In this document: positions 22,950 through 36,900 of the stretch, one piece after another
How positions within the stretch are numbered: position 1 is the stretch's first letter
How the letters are laid out: each line of letters starts with the position of its first letter
Origin: Scortum barcoo
Lineage: Eukaryota > Chordata > Actinopteri > Centrarchiformes > Terapontidae
Direction of reading: 5' to 3'
Length of the DNA stretch: 64,000 bases
Assembly: GCA_023238725.1 (NCBI GenBank)
Contig: CM041550.1
Coordinates: 21,362,086-21,426,085 of the forward strand
Program-made: the position numbers and the translations under genes
Notes under the pieces: model-generated
Told to the model about the DNA's origin: nothing
The model's input: only the letters and a program-made list of their open reading frames with translations
The model's database searches: none

Positions 22950-25900
22950 CTATAAAATCAGGTCCGTTAATAGTGACAGTTTTGTGTAAACGCATGCAGG
23001 CTAGCACAGTATCATGCATATAATTATTATACATCAGTACATCAACAGACTGAATTAACTGACTTTTCCTAAATTGTAAGAAGCAAAATCTGACATTGTG
23101 ATCTAAGATGCACAGCTTGGTGTGACACTGATGTTCTTTGTCCTGCTGAAAATAATCATCTGCGTCTTTTACAGCACTGTAATTTCATTATGAAAGCACT
23201 CAAGCTTACCTACAGCCGTGGTCTCAAACAAGAGTGTGACGATGCAGAAGAGATTGACGTTAGCATTATAAACCGTGAACTCAACAAAGATCACTCTTGT
23301 GTACATATCCAGCCATTTGTTCCTGAACAGATACTCAAGGTTGCTGTAGATAAAGTGTACAAGAGTAATTACTGTGAGTCTCCTAGTTTTATCTTTTTGT
23401 ATTACACTTGTCTTCAAATAGTATTTCACACTAGCTCTGTTTGACAACTAAATAAAAGGTTTTTATCTATATATATTTATTCAATGTTTCTATATTCAGT
23501 GCTTTGATAGTAACCAAAGCTCCTTTTCCCATTGAAGGATAAGGTAGACCCATAATCCAGTAAAAAGCAAGAGTAAAGAATATATTTGGTTCTCATATTG
23601 ATGCACTTCAGTTTTCTAACCTGCTGGCATTTTGTAAATCTGGACCAAGCTCCGCTACAAAGCCACCTCCCCTGTAGAGAAGCAATTTGCCCCAGACAGG
23701 GTACGCCCTGAGCTCAGCCTGTGTTTGATACTTCCATGGGCTGGAGGTGCTGGTAGAGACATTATCCTTCACAGAGTGGTTCCAGACAGGTTCATAGGAG
23801 CCCATGTCCTCCACCTCCCATGAATATGGGGCGTGACAGTCTGGAACAAACCGTCGCATGGAGCCTGCAATCTGACAGGAGTTCTTCTGCACTCTCAGCT
23901 GACGAAGACGAGCATTACCCACCAGCTTGGAGTTTCCGTCTGTGATAAATCCTGGAACACAGAATTGTACAGTTTTTTTTGTTGAGTTTTTCTAAGGCAG
24001 TGCTGAATGAAAGTAATTTTAAGTTTGTCGCCTCTGAATGTCACACAGTTAATTTGGCCTGAGCCAAAGATCATATCAGGAGTTTCATCCAGAGAACTCT
24101 TCTGACGTAGGATCTGTTTTTACAACATTTTCACAACTATCACTATTAGACACGTGTGCTTTGAGCTTAAAAATGTGGATGAATGAATATAATTACTTGA
24201 AGTGTTTTAATTAGCCTTTCTGCACAGCCTGAACCTGCAATTTATCTATTCTTTGTCAGATTAATTAATAACATGGGAAACATGAATGTGGGCTGTGACA
24301 AGGCGCTCTGAATCAGCTGTGAATTGCATCTTAATTTACATACAAATTGCTTCCTGAAAGTTTGAGGACTGCACATTTGAGCACAGTAGCTTCATTAGCA
24401 ATTCAATCTCAAGTCAATCTTCCTAATAATAATCCTCATGTTACACTGACTCACTACATTTACACTAACACAACAACAGAGGTAACAACAGAGGTATGTA
24501 TAATATGAAAAGCATCTGTAAAAGGCCTGCTCCCTTCACAGCCGGGGAAACGGGGCTTATGTGAACACACTAAATCAGCCTTCCTGCATGGCCAGAAACA
24601 GCAACTTATCAGCTCACATTATCAATCACTTGACATTATTGATGTTCAGCATCTGTTCAGCAAAATAGTTTTATATCACAGAAGTCAAGACTATAGTTTT
24701 AGCCACAAATGTAAAATACTACTCCTGTAATATTAAAGCTGAGCTGAGCTGTCTACAGTTTATGACCAGTCTTTTGACAGCAGCCATGACGGAAGTCAGA
24801 CTGTGAAACTGCTCAAATAGCAACAGAGCCAACCAAACTTTTGGTTAATTCTGGCTTTTAGCAGGCTTTTGGCGCAAGACAACTATAGTTCTACAAAAAA
24901 AACCCCAAAAGAAATAAAAAGAGAAAAACACTGTTCAAACCACAAACTCTTGTTTACGGCTCCAATATAAAATCCTTTGTAGGATTGAAACAGGGCCTGA
25001 CAACTTCTCTCTCCTCCTCATGGGGGACACATTTTTACCTGGATAAACTCCAAAAAGGTTATTTAGAAGAGATGTGTTGGCCCAAGTGAACACATCTCCG
25101 AGACTCATGCTGTCTGAGATCGCTGTGCTGAAGCTATTCCGGATGTGCTGGTTCAGCAAATAAGCATTGGGATCTCTCTGGCCGTACGCCACCAACAGCA
25201 ACATCCACAGAAACAACACGTAGGCTGCAACAAATGGACACATACACTTCCTCACTTCCACTGTGAGATAACACCAGTAGGGATTAGAGTCAGTTACAAT
25301 TGAAGTAAAGCAGATGCTGCAGTTTTGAGGAAACACTTTATTTCCCCTCTTTGATGAATAATAATAAATTTGGATTTTTGGCACAACTTAAAATAAAAAG
25401 CAGGCTAGAAAGACAGCAGGCTTATGGCCAATAAGCATCAATCAATAGAAAGTGTGATAGTGTTACATGATGATAAATTGTTGTCCAAAAAGTATAAATA
25501 TTTTGTTGACTCTCAGTTGCACTAGCAGTGATCAGTGATTCTTCCCTTTTGAAATATGCCAAGAAAAATAAAATAGATTAAAAAAAATCAGTGTGCCTAT
25601 TTACTCAAAATCTCCTTAAAAAGGGCAAAAGCTTTCTGTTCCATAATCTTGTTTCTTCTCATCCTCTCAACGTCGGCAGGAGGAGGAGGCTCATAGAGGC
25701 TGCCATCCCGGCTGACAGTTTGTTGGTCATTACAATCGCCTGTGGATGAAGAGTTATTTGTTTGTTTGCTGCAAAAGCCAAATGCTTCTGATGATGAATG
25801 AATTCGAATTTGAGGCCAAGGAAGTTTATTTCCAGATTGCCGGTAATCATCTTTTACCTCGATTTCTGTCATTTCCTTCAAACACAGCATTTTGATAATC

Positions 25901-28900
25901 TTCTTCATCAACTTTCTTTATAACAAGTGCAAAGAAGACTGCAAGACATAGCACCTGTGGTAAAAGGCATGGACATAAATGAATGTTTAGGGTGTGCTCA
26001 GGAAGAATGAATCTGTAGGAACGTTTAAACTATGAGAAAACTATGAAATTAAAAAACACAGAAACACAACCAAATAATTATGTTGGGAATAATTAGCCAT
26101 TAGTGATATATGAGGGTCCTCACCTTCAATGGCTGAATGATAAGGTTGCTCTGAAAAAAGGAGACTACCATGGATATCAGCCAGCTTATAGAGCGTTCCT
26201 TCCCAAATTTCAACCCATAAAGCATTGTGAAATATCCTGCTACAACGCTGGTTGCGATCACTAGGAGCCATCCGACAAAAATGAACCACCAGGGCAGCCC
26301 CCCATGACAGCACCCTTTTTTCTGCTGACTACCATCACCATTTGCGCAGTCAGCAGGGCTCAACCTGCAGGTGAAAGCAGTGAAGGATTACCATCTACCC
26401 AAATACAGCCTTCCACTGAAGTGCAACTACTGCATTTTTTGGAATTTTATTATTTTAAACTGCATTTAAAGGAAATTTTAAATGGAAATTATAATGTATA
26501 CTAACGTGTCCTGTGTGATATGAACTATATACAAAGTAGCTGTTATAATACAGTTTTGCATGTTTTGGCCCATAATCCAAAGACTGTGTATTCCTTAATG
26601 CACAGCTCAACATCAAACAAAAAATAAATCCAGCGTCTAAACTAGTAAAACTTACAAGTGTTGGCAGCCAGTCTTTTAAAACTTTCCCTGCTTCTAGTCT
26701 TTATGCTAAACTCGGTTAACACACTTCCTATCAGCAGCCATTTTCATATCTTGAAAGTCAGAGTGTCCTTGACAGTACACCAAAAAGAGTTTTTCAAAGT
26801 GGTGACGATTAGCAACTGCATAATTATGTAGTGGTAAATAACTATGAAAGGATAAAAAAAGATAAATAACATGAAGGCAAATAATTCCTCACTTCAAACT
26901 CAAGTACTCTGGAATATAAACATAAATATGCACAGTTTGTAGATAAGGGCTAACGTATGCAAATCCACCAGTGTGATTTTTTTATTTAGAGTGACTTTAG
27001 AGTGTACTTCTTCTGGGTAGGTTCATCTTGGTTGACACAGCTGAATTTGAAGAGCTCATCTTCAAGAATGCCCTTCATGCCCTGGACTTGCTGCAGAGCC
27101 TGGCTGTAGCTCTGTGGGGTCGGGAAGCCAGAGGGTCCCAGCAGAATCAGCTCTTTGTCAATGTGACACAACTGTCGGTATAGATACTGGGTTTTGTTGC
27201 TCTTCTTTTGGATCCCCTCCACTGTTGACGCAGAATGCTTACCAGCACTGCCATCTGAAAATGAACATAATTTCTGAGTTGGTAAAAGCTGTGTCTAAAT
27301 TGTTACTGGTGGCACATGTTGCATTTTGCAAGGTATGTTCAGATAGAGTTTTTGCATTGAGTGATTCCGTATGTTTACTCATCCCAAACAGTCAATGTAC
27401 CAGCTATGTGTTTGTGTTGAGCTCAATCTCTGACTCAACTCAGATCTCACTGGAAACTTAGTGTCTTTCTATTGCTTCCCATCAGTCTCTCTTGTTGCTG
27501 TGCATTTTTTGAAGCCTTTTTATTTCAACATCATATGCAACGAAGTCTCCTAAAAACATGCGGTCTGAATACACAGTGAATTGTACCAATCTGTGTGTGA
27601 GGCCCTGTTTGACTACAATGGACAATGCATTTTGTACACTTTCTTTTGTCTTTTATTTTGAAAAGCTAAAATACAATACATAAGATTTTGCCTGTATAAG
27701 GTCCTGGAAGCAGAATTTCAGAAACACCCAGCATATAAAGAACAATGGATGTGTTTCCAGAGGTCATTAAAATGTGCTAAACACAATGCTTGCTATTGCC
27801 ACGATTTCTGTTATTTTTTTTAAATGATTTCTGTATGATACATAATAATGGATGTTGAAAAAGTTACACATCACACATTTTAAGGAGGAGCTGTTTAATT
27901 TATGTTGTGCTCCACCACCACTGATAAGGGTGAGGATGGCCAGCTCTTGGGATTTGAGGGACTTAAAAGGTGTTACAAATGAAGCAGATTGATGTGTACA
28001 GTGGTCATTATCAGTTCATGGGCAGAGAACAAATAGTAGAATAGGTCAGAAATTGACAATATACATACATGTATATTGTTAAAAAAATGACTTGAGGCAT
28101 AAATAAATGCTGTGCATCATTAATTGCTGTGCATTGAGCTCTCAGAGCCAACGCAGAATTTGGATTTATTAAATTCTACACAAGACCACTGAAACATATG
28201 GCACTGTTGTCTTATGTTTTTGAAGTCCTAACTTCAATATATGATTCTTTATAGAGAGAGATGAGTCGAGTATAAATCTTTACATTTATATGTTTACTTG
28301 TATGTTATTAAATCTTAACTATATAGAACATATATTAACATTTGCTACTAAATACTTTTGAGTGGTAGAATAGCTTCTAGAGATAAGTGAAATGAAATCA
28401 ATGGAATCTACTTTTCCAAAAAGAATATTTATAGATTACAGTGTGGACACTGCCTTCTTCAGTGAACTATGGAAGAAAATCTGTTAAAGAATCATGTTGG
28501 GAAAGCTTGGAAATAGGAGCTTCACCTCTCTATTCCACCCACTTGACCAACACTAATAGAGCACTGTACATAATAAAGTCCAGAATGTATAAAATGCCAC
28601 AGTATCCAGTATCTGCGGCCGGTACACACCTGGTAACTGAGGCTGAGCGAGGTTGTCAGAGCTCTGAGTTACAGACTGGGCGGTGTCACTTGTTTTGTTC
28701 TGTTTGATGAAGTCCTCCACCACAGAAAGGACAGCACTGATATCAACTTGTTGTCCAGGCCCAAACTCTGTGCCTGGTATGTTAGTTTTCATGGACTTAG
28801 ACAGTGAACGGGCGATTCTTGTGATATCCTGAGAGAGAAAATGTTCAAAGAGAAAAGGTGTTTCTTTCTTGTTATCACATTTTTTATGTGTCCTTTTGAA

Positions 28901-31900
28901 CATGAACATGGAGGGTCACATACCATTAAGAGTTTATAACATCATTTGAATGCTTCTAATTCGGCAGCTCTTAGATCTTCTGAATTTCAAAAGCTACCAA
29001 GCTGATGAAAAACATGAAGCACCCACCTTAATGACAGTTTCTAAGGTGACATTGATGTTCTCGTTGGTGATTGCTGCATGTGAGGAGGAATTCTGCTCAA
29101 GGGAGTCTGTTTTTGCTTTTTTGTGACGGCAACAAGATGCCTCCCGGGGCCGAGTGAGTCTGAAAATACTAACAATAAGGATATTCACTGGAAACATGAT
29201 GAGGGAGCTCTGAACTCCAATCATGAACTGTTGCCATGTAAACTTAAAGTGACCTGGAGACAGAGAGAACGAGAGAGAGGTAGAAGAGATTGCAAGATTG
29301 TGAGATGAGCAACTACTTAATTTTTTGTTACATCAATGCTGTTGTTGGACTTGTTTTATAACTGGCAGTGCTATTCATGTAATGGTTTTATAAACACAGC
29401 AAACAACCATTAACTTTAAATGGTCACTAAGGAGTTTTAAAAACTGAAAGCACAGAAAGCCTTATAGAAATAACAGACAACCTAAGATCAATAGCACACT
29501 GGCCTTTGAAGTGAACTGGACTGAAAATGTGCTGTACCCAGGTCCATGGTCTGCTCAGAGGGATCTTTTGGGATGCCATAAAACATGATGCTGGTCAGCA
29601 TGGTGCAGAGCAGCAGGGAGAAGCAGCAGGAGACTCTCTGAACACGGGTGAAGGTGCTGCTCGGAGGTCGACTGATCACAGAGTACCAGAGGTGTCCATC
29701 ACTGAAGTCCTTCGTTGTCTTCATGAAAAACAAATTACTGCAAAGTACAAGCAACAAGCAGGAACACTGTGAAATTAAAGCATCTTAAACCTTCATAAAA
29801 TGTTAATTAGTGAGGGACCAGCATCGTATTCTTAATCTGTTCTCGGTTGTTTTATCATTGCTTACCCTCGGTACAGCCTAAAGAAAGAGCCATGAATCTA
29901 CAGTAACCAACCTAAACTTGTCTTGGCTATTTTGAGGCTTCATGGGGTTTAGAGGTAAATGACAGTTTTAATTTCTTTTTTTTTTATTTAGTTCAACTTA
30001 AACTTCACTGAACAGATATAAACACATTGATATTGTCTGTCCATTTAGCATTTTTTCTGTAACATATCTGAATTCAAAGTTTAAGATGCCTTTTAAACAT
30101 CTATTCCATTCATCCACAGGTTTTGTTCTTGGCAATAATTTTATCAAATTACCAAAACACATTTCAGGACAGCCTGGGTTACAGTGGCTTGTCTGAAATA
30201 CTGATGTAAACAATATTTTACTTGTCTCCACCCAATTATCATCTCTGCTCTGATGAAAATGCACAAGTGCTGGTAGATTTTTCAAATGTTGCTATCCTTG
30301 TGAGTATGGAAGTGGGAGCTCTATTGAAATCAACATCCTGCCTGCTGGTTAACATATGTGACTTATATGTGTCATATTTCAAAGGCAGTAACCAGACTAA
30401 AATCCAAACATTTTCCATTCATGTGCATTTGATCAGTGCTCTCGTCATTCAAATTAAAATCCCTGTTTGGGTTTTCAGCCTTCAGACTTCATGCTGTGCT
30501 TGCGTGTACAATTGAGCTGCCCAGTACCTCAATGCTTTTTGCTTACCTGAACCTCTTCAATTCCTTCTCTGTCGAAACGTGAAAAAATTTATCGAGCAAG
30601 CAATCATCCATGTCCACGGCGAGCCAGGAGTTGCATAGAAAATGATATTTTTGCTGTGTTTGTAAATCCTGCACCATGACATTGCTTACATACCTGAAAA
30701 GGGTAAAAATGTAAAGACTGTGACAGCTTTTAAGAAACCTTCATTCACCTGACAGTATGTCTAAAGGTTCGGCTGCCCCACAGCTGACAAATGAAACAGA
30801 CATTAGAAAGTCAGACATTAGGAATTACGCTAAAATGAAGGTTCTCAGTTTGAGGATTTTTTGTATTTTGAGTGCCTTTTCACATTTCTGTATTTGCCTA
30901 CCAGGCAGGATGGCTCCCTGAGTTGTTGTGCCACAGTCTGATGCTGTGCAGGTCTCCCAGGGAGAAGGGTGTAGTTAGCAGGAACAAGTCCACTGCACCC
31001 CTCTCAAATACACATTTCTTTGGATCTGTCAGGTGATGTGGTTCACTGTTTGCCTCCGTACCCAGCAGAGTTATTGTCACCTAAAACGGTACATAACTCT
31101 CTGCATTAAAATGGAAAAGTCTGAAACTGAAATAAAACCACTACAAGGTAATGGAGGGGTGGGGGCTAGGGGTGAACAGTTTACATTAACAATCAGAGAC
31201 CTCTGCTTTTCCTTTTGAACAACAAGACGCCTTAAAAAAATGTTAAAAACACATTTGGCTACTTTGTGAAATGAAGTGAATAATAAAAATAATTATTTCA
31301 CTAAGTTGCATTAAATATCATGAACAAGTTGTGATGTGAATGCAAATAAATATTATAACTTCCCTTCGATGCAGCCAAATTGGCCTTCACTATTAAACTA
31401 CTGATACTGACTGATACTGATGTTAGCAAAATTATTCTTTTTTGGAGTGTTTCTTTTGACTATGTTACACAAAAGTAATAATCACTTTCCTTTTAGCTTT
31501 GTTTTGGTCTCCACCAACTCCTGATGGAAATATCTGGCAATTCACTGCCTTAGCTATCAATTTTCCATAAGATATTTTTACTGTACACACAGAGGATTGA
31601 TGTTATCCTTGTACTGGCTAACTGGCATCAGCTGTTTCATATATACCTCACAATCATAGACATAGCATCAATCATATTTATGCAGACACGGATAAACATT
31701 GTAACTGGACACTTTGCACTAACTCTGCTGACTTGCTCATGCCCACATTGCTTCCACACGTACCTGAGAGGAAGTGGAGGCTCCTCTCCGATGCCCAGTG
31801 CTGATGCTCAACAGGTAGTGGTACTCGTCAGCAGGGTCATTGTCCTCCAGCACAGTAACCTTCACCTGCCGACCAGCCAACACCATAAAGCATCTTTCTT

Positions 31901-33885
31901 TTGAGGACTGGATATGGAATTTTTGGTAATGTTATGTTATCTCAGAATGTTGGAGATACCGTATCATACCTTGGCTGTGTCTTGAATGTCTTTTCGTCGT
32001 GCCCACACGGCCACCAAGACATAGGCCAAAAAGAGTGACCCCACGAAGCAAACAACCACAGGATTATCAGCAAAGGTGGCAAACAGCTCAGCAGTGCGTG
32101 ACGGATCGACGAGGTTGGGAGTAACAAAGAAAGAGCTCCCAAAAAAGGTGAGATGGTTGCATAGGCACTGGGTGACTAAATGTGTGGTCTGAACACCAAC
32201 CTTGGAAGAGAGCGACATTTACGGTCACAAACGTTTGGGCAACATGTCAAATGTGAAATGCAGATTAGATTATTGTACTTACCCTGCATCCATTATTGCT
32301 CCAGTCCAATTGTGATTTATCCCAAAATTTACATTCAGCATTGATGGAGGTAATTGATAAATTGGCATTGATGGATTTTATACCTGGACCCACAATGGGC
32401 CTTACTACAAGATAGTGCTCTCCAGTGTTTCCCTTTAATTTCGTAGGGTCCAGTAGCCAAGTGTATCTCTCTTCTGCATAAAAAAAAAACACAAAAAAGT
32501 CCTCAATGTATCAAAAATCTAATTTTTTTTACATTAAGTTAACAACACACCATTTCCACAACCACACAAAGAGATTTATTACCTTGTGTTGTTCCCTGAT
32601 GAGGCATCTCTGTCATCGCTACATGATTTGTTTCAGTGGGATATTCCATATAACCGAGGTACAATTTGAAGGGTAATGGATCTTTTGAAGGCACCATCTT
32701 TAAAAGGTACATCAACAAAGTTGCTGCAAAATTCTCAATTCAAAAAAAAGAAAACTAAATACAATAATGTTTTTTTAACAGATTTCTGTTGTCTTTTTGC
32801 CTCATGATATAAAGGTGTACAAACAAAATGGCGCAATAAGTAAAGATACAATTGGTAACAGTAAAATAATTTATGATACTAGTGATTTGCAGGGGTTCTA
32901 CTAATAGTATACTGTTTTAACCCATAAGAACCCATGGTGACACAGGTGTCACAAGTCACTTAAATGACCTGGAAAGTTCCTTATATAGCTTTATCCTTGA
33001 TTTTAACCTGTGAAGTCCCTAAGTGACCCCTACTGAACATACTGGTGGGTCATGTGACAGGTCATGTGATTTGTGTTTCCCACAACAACTATTTAGTCTG
33101 TGATATGTGACCCCATAATATTTCCTTGAAGGAGAAAGGGGTCTGGGTTCTTATGGGTTAATACAGCCAATTTGATAAAACTTCCCATGGTTTCAAAATA
33201 GACCAAAGCGGGTATAACATTAGTGCTTATTACACTTCTCAGAAGAAGAGATAAAATCTTACTGGACCTTTAACACCAGTGTAGTGACAGCTGATGGAAC
33301 ATTTATGGCCGTTGTGCTGTAGTTCCCCAGGTCCAAAACAGAAACGTTCACCTCCTCTCCGACAGGCCTAGGCAACAGAATCTGTGGACCAGTCAAACGT
33401 CAATGTCAGAAAATACATCTCAATATCATATATTTATTATTCAGTGGAAACAGTGATCACATCTGTCAAGGGCAAATTGTTCACTATAACCACATGATAA
33501 TTATAACAGATTTTTTTTCTTTTTCTTTTCTATCTCAATAAAATAACCATCTTACTAACAGTTGCTGCATCACTGCATATTGTTTATTGAGAGTAAATGG
33601 CTTTCTTTTTCCCATCATGATTTCAGTGTGTTGACTGTGCTAGCCTCATAGCAAGATGGAAGCAGACAAGCTACTGTGAAGTAACATAAAGCAAATGTAA
33701 CGTAAAGCAAAAAAAAAAAATAATAATAATAAATAAATAAAATAGAATTACTGTAGTTTACATTGTTTTCCCTGTACTGTCTTGTACTGTAGTAAATATA
33801 ATTTGTATAGGAATGATTCTGTTCTGAGCTTTTTGATCCATATTAGCAGCTGATCACTGCAACTGTGATACCTTTAAGTGGTTTC

Positions 33886-33953
<68 letters not shown>

Positions 33954-36900
33954 TATGATCAGATATTATGTCATTTTGCTTATTTTTCTATTAATGATAT
34001 ATATATATAGAAGTAAAAACATACTCTTTTTAAAAGTCTATGTTTGTAATCATAGTACTAATAAACAAGTTATCCATGCTGGCAGTATGAACACAATGTA
34101 GACTTTCTGTCCACCCTATTATTCCCATCTTGCATTGTTTTTGTACTGCTCTGGTTCATGTGAACTGAGTGACTCATAGCTTCCAAGCAGTAAACACTTG
34201 CTTGGGTGCTATTCTCATGAATGAAGGCAGAAAACCCAAAGTGTACAAGCGTACAAGTATTTTTCTGCTCAGAGCATACAGCACACCTAGAGTGCACTGG
34301 GTAAAGAGAAGAATGAAAAAGAATCTATTTTCATGTATCACAGGTGGGTGTGTTAAGGAGCTGAGTTTTTTTTTGTAATTGAGAGGAAACTCCTACTGTA
34401 ACATGAGAGCTGGTATTATAAATCCTTATGAAACCTTACATGCCTCTTTTGAAGTGAAAAATATGGTGCTTCTTTTGCAAAAGAGCATGGTGTGCATAGT
34501 TGTTGTCATGGTACCAGGTACAGATCAAATTAAGTAGAGATAAAAGAGTAAAAGATCCGATCCTGAAAAATATTCATGGGACTGTGAACTGCTTCCAGTT
34601 TACTTGTGCTGCATTAAATACATTGCAGCACAATGTACAAATACATTTTAATATTTAAAGATAAGGCTTGGGTACAAATATCTCATGTTTAATCACACTT
34701 TGATGATGTGTCTCTAATCTAATATTAGAGATGGCAGATTGAGTACATACAGTACCCACCGCCTGCTGCATTAATGTTACTCAAGTGTAAATGCAAACAT
34801 AAAAGTTTAAAAGTGTAAAGGTTTTGCATTAAAAATAGATGAGGTAATTCAATCAATATACTTTGATTGCAATATTCACGTAATATACTTATACATTCTT
34901 TATATTTTCAGAGCTCCCTCATTTCAGTGTCTTGTGGAAATTGAAGAGCCTGTTTTTCTTAAAAGAGTGTATAGATTTGTCCCTACGGAGAACATGCTCT
35001 TGACAGTAGAGCACGGTATATAACAATCCTGTGCAGATGCTGCACTGCCACTTCACTGACCTCAATATCCTTTTTCAAGTTCTCTACAGGGATTCTGGAA
35101 CCATCTTTTGTTGTGAGGGACAAAGCACCTATTAGGCCACTGATGTTCCCTCTCTCATTCCAGGAAAATGGGTTGATGTCTAAACTCAGCATCTGTAAAT
35201 GTTTAAAGAGCAAAGTTAGTTTAAACCCTCATTAGCATGCCAGACACACAAAATTCAGAAAAACATGCACACCCTGTTGTTAAAATGCTGGAACCCGCAC
35301 ACACTATGGCTGGTTCCTACAGTAAAAGTCAATAATTTAGGTCATCAGCTGAGAAAATCCCAAGTTAACTCACATCTTGCCAGTCACTGCACGTTATTTT
35401 TAGCTACGTCGTTTATGGCATATTGAAGAAAATCAGCACACCAGTAAATATGCTGAGCGTTTGTAATTATGAAAAATATAGATACAAAAATGCATTAGCA
35501 AATGAACCACAAACAACAAAAAATCTACATGTCTCTGAAAATCCTGACTACTAGACAGCCATAGGAAACATAACAAACATGCACACATACACACATACAC
35601 ACATGTAAACCCTGTATGACTTACTCGTACATCCACCGGTTCATGTGAAGGAAAAATATTCAAGGGCAGCTTTGGGAGAGAAAATGTGGGGCTGGAACTG
35701 TTGGGGATATTTATAGCCTCTAAGTGCAAACTTTTTGGTGTCACTCTGAGAAAATAGAAAGAGACTCATATTGACTTTGTTGTTAGTTAGTTATTTGTTC
35801 GTTAGTTAAGCTTTGCTAACCAGCTGTGGAATGTAGTCTTATTTTTACCATAAAAACAAGCGAGTGGTATCAATCTTCTCATCTAACTCTGTGCCAGAAA
35901 GCACTTTAGCATATTTCCCAAAATCTTGAAATATTGCACTTAGCCTATCTATGCCACAGCTTGTGACTGAAGAGGAACTCACCTATTAACAAACACACCG
36001 ATATGAGCTTTTTGGATGGTTGTTGGCCCCTCATTAACATCTTTTAAGCTTAAAAGTGCACTCTGTGTATTCCTCAAAGTAACGAGAAGGGCATCAGTGA
36101 TGTTTTTCTGCAAATGATAACACAAGGTATTTACTGTAGGACAACAAATTGGACATAAATGGGAGGATCAGTGATAAATAATCCTGGAATAAGCAAAATT
36201 GCCCCAGTGCTGCATGTGCTATTGAAGAGTTACAGTCACTGAGCAGCACATATAATATTTAAAACTCATCAGCATGACTTTATCCTTTATGGTTAAACAA
36301 CTCACATTGGAAGAATAGTCCAGGATATTACTTGCTCCTTCCACAATGGTGCTGGCTGAACTGTACATTTCCTTTGTGTTCTCTTCACTTTTGTTCACAT
36401 TCATGAGAAGGAGAGATGAGCTGAGGTTGGCAAACAACAATGAAGCTTCTTCCTGGGGGTGGTAATAGGCTCTTATAATCACAGACATATTTTTAGAAGT
36501 TGTGCCAGAAGTAAAAAAAAAAAGTGTTATCAAAAACATTTGAACGCATTCCTGATAACTCAACTTTATTATTTTGCCTCAAAGAAACATACAAATTACA
36601 AGGCTGAGCCAAGGCAGACATCTCCCCCCAATGGCTATCATTAACATAAAACATAAAGCAGTTAAGCTTGGTGAAAGCAGCACTTTATGATTCTAAAGAA
36701 TCATAATTTATTCCTCCCTGCTATAATATCATGTTTTACTGAGTGTTTGTTTACGGCCTCATACCTGAGCAGAAGAGCTGAGTTCGGTGCCTATCTGGAC
36801 AACAGCGGAAAGTCCTCTGGCTACCACTTGAACTTCTTGAAGAGAGCTGGCGGGATTTTCTTTCATGGTGTCGGTCATTATGTTAAGCATCTGCTCTCGG

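Noticed and set aside
25740..25857. Retention of the 118-base intron as an alternative coding form
   Set aside because: Reading through from exon 34 gives an immediate stop.
33865..34101. Open frame of Tyr-Ile repeats
   Set aside because: Runs over a TA microsatellite.
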